Assembly: GCF_014839805.1 (NCBI RefSeq)
Contig: NC_051116.1
Span: 930,001 to 994,000 of the forward strand
Origin: Manduca sexta
Taxonomy: Eukaryota; Arthropoda; Insecta; Lepidoptera; Sphingidae
DNA length: 64,000 nt
Reading direction: 5' to 3'
The position numbers and the translations under genes are program-made. A model generated the notes under the pieces. It ran no database searches, had not been told where the DNA came from, and saw only the letters and a program-made list of their open reading frames with translations. Shown piece by piece: positions 63,279-64,000 of this stretch (positions are counted from its first letter, which is position 1; each line of letters opens with the position of its first letter).

Positions 63279-63536
63279 GTGTTGCCATTGGAAAAAAAAA
63301 TGCAACGCTTTTTTCCACGCTGCGAATTACGTAGCGTTCTGATTTTAAAAATGGTTTTCAGACGACTTTTTATTTACCGGCTGGAAAATCGATATCGTTG
63401 GGACAAATATTGCTTCATCAAAGGATACGCTTCGATGTATGAGTTGATGAGATATTGTTCCTATTGTGCGGAAATGTGTTACTACGAATATGGATTTTAT
63501 ATCAAATTTAATGATAAAAGGAGCACAATTGTTTAA
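63279..63536 (+). other. Open frame of 85 codons, no recognisable domain
   Basis: Starts MLPLEKKMQRFFPR and ends FNDKRSTIV, rich in Tyr, Phe and Arg. It is preceded by a CpG-richer stretch ('gcacgcggaagcggtcgtgc'). There is no promoter, splice or homology evidence, and chance is likely in 64 kb. Confidence 0.12.
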
Positions 63537-63564
63537 TTAATTAAACGTCAAATAACTACTAGTG

Positions 63565-63815
63565 GTTGGATATATTTTATATCCGCCGGGATAGCGATCA
63601 CCGTACACAAGGTGTTAAAACCCGCCATAGTGACCCACGAAGTGTGTCGCGTTCAAGCACCGGACTGCATATATCCGGTTCTAACAGGACGGCATAATTT
63701 TGTCGATTGCGGGGGTTTAATCATCTCTCGTCAGTCCACATTCTATTGAACCCCACTCCGCTTACCATCAGCTGCAGTGGGGTCACTTTGTGCCCGAATA
63801 ACAAAAAAATAACAC
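63565..63815 (-). repeat. Repeat family D, reverse, full order
   Basis: 'atattttatatccgccggga', 'aaggtgttaaaacccgccat', 'aatcatctctcgtcagtcca', 'aaccccactccgcttaccat' and 'cagctgcagtggggtcactt', ending in an A-run. Confidence 0.9.
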
Positions 63816-64000
63816 TGTACAGAGTGCTCCCGATACTGCACAGAACTAAAACTAGATATTATGTTTCATAAGCCATTACTAACATTGACAATATTTTTCA
63901 AACCAACACAATACTACATAATTACATAAATGTAAACGGATTTGTACCAAAAGGACAAGCCTATTTCACTAAACGTAACAAATCTAATTCCTGTACAATC
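63816..64000. other. Unassigned DNA to window end
   Basis: Nothing recognisable. Confidence 0.4.

Overview
This window looks like lepidopteran (moth or butterfly) nuclear DNA. It is AT-rich, has no bacterial-style gene packing, and carries interspersed repeats of kinds I recognise from moth and butterfly genomes: tRNA-headed SINEs, 'ttgcccgcggc'-headed repeats, (acaa)n-tailed elements and hAT-type MITEs. The order-level call rests on that recollection of repeat families, not on a search.

The only protein-coding gene I can support is on the minus strand. Four exons (37469-37336, 35925-35841, 18804-18689, 17113-16925) encode a continuous stretch of about 175 residues. It is the N-terminal AGC-type kinase domain of an MSK1/MSK2 (RPS6KA5/RPS6KA4) / Drosophila JIL-1 type histone H3 and CREB kinase. 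All splice sites are GT/AG, reading phases join exactly, and the exons run from the glycine loop through the catalytic and DFG motifs to the APE motif. The exons before the glycine loop and after APE were not found here. They probably lie above 64000 and below 1, so the whole window is probably inside one long gene made almost entirely of introns (1.4, 17.0 and 1.6 kb, plus two open-ended introns of at least 16.9 and 26.5 kb).

Region by region: 1-16.9 kb is the downstream intron. It holds three TIR/SINE insertions, a 22-bp A-rich minisatellite, a 99-bp tandem repeat and small CpG-rich patches. 16.9-37.5 kb holds the four exons, with introns crowded with SINEs, a LINE 3' fragment and a 7-copy 123-bp tandem array grown inside a transposon relic. 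37.5-64 kb is the upstream intron, with more SINEs, a hAT MITE with an intact 8-bp target duplication, a long-TIR MITE, and several CpG-rich blocks. One of these (62.15-62.27 kb) looks exon-like but is unassigned.

I did not find a convincing new biological system. The observations most worth checking are the transposon-internal satellite expansion, the three hAT-type MITEs with readable target duplications, a 36-nt inverted repeat 1.08 kb apart, and the unassigned CpG-rich blocks inside the kinase gene. Repeat families are labelled A, B, etc. only for use here.
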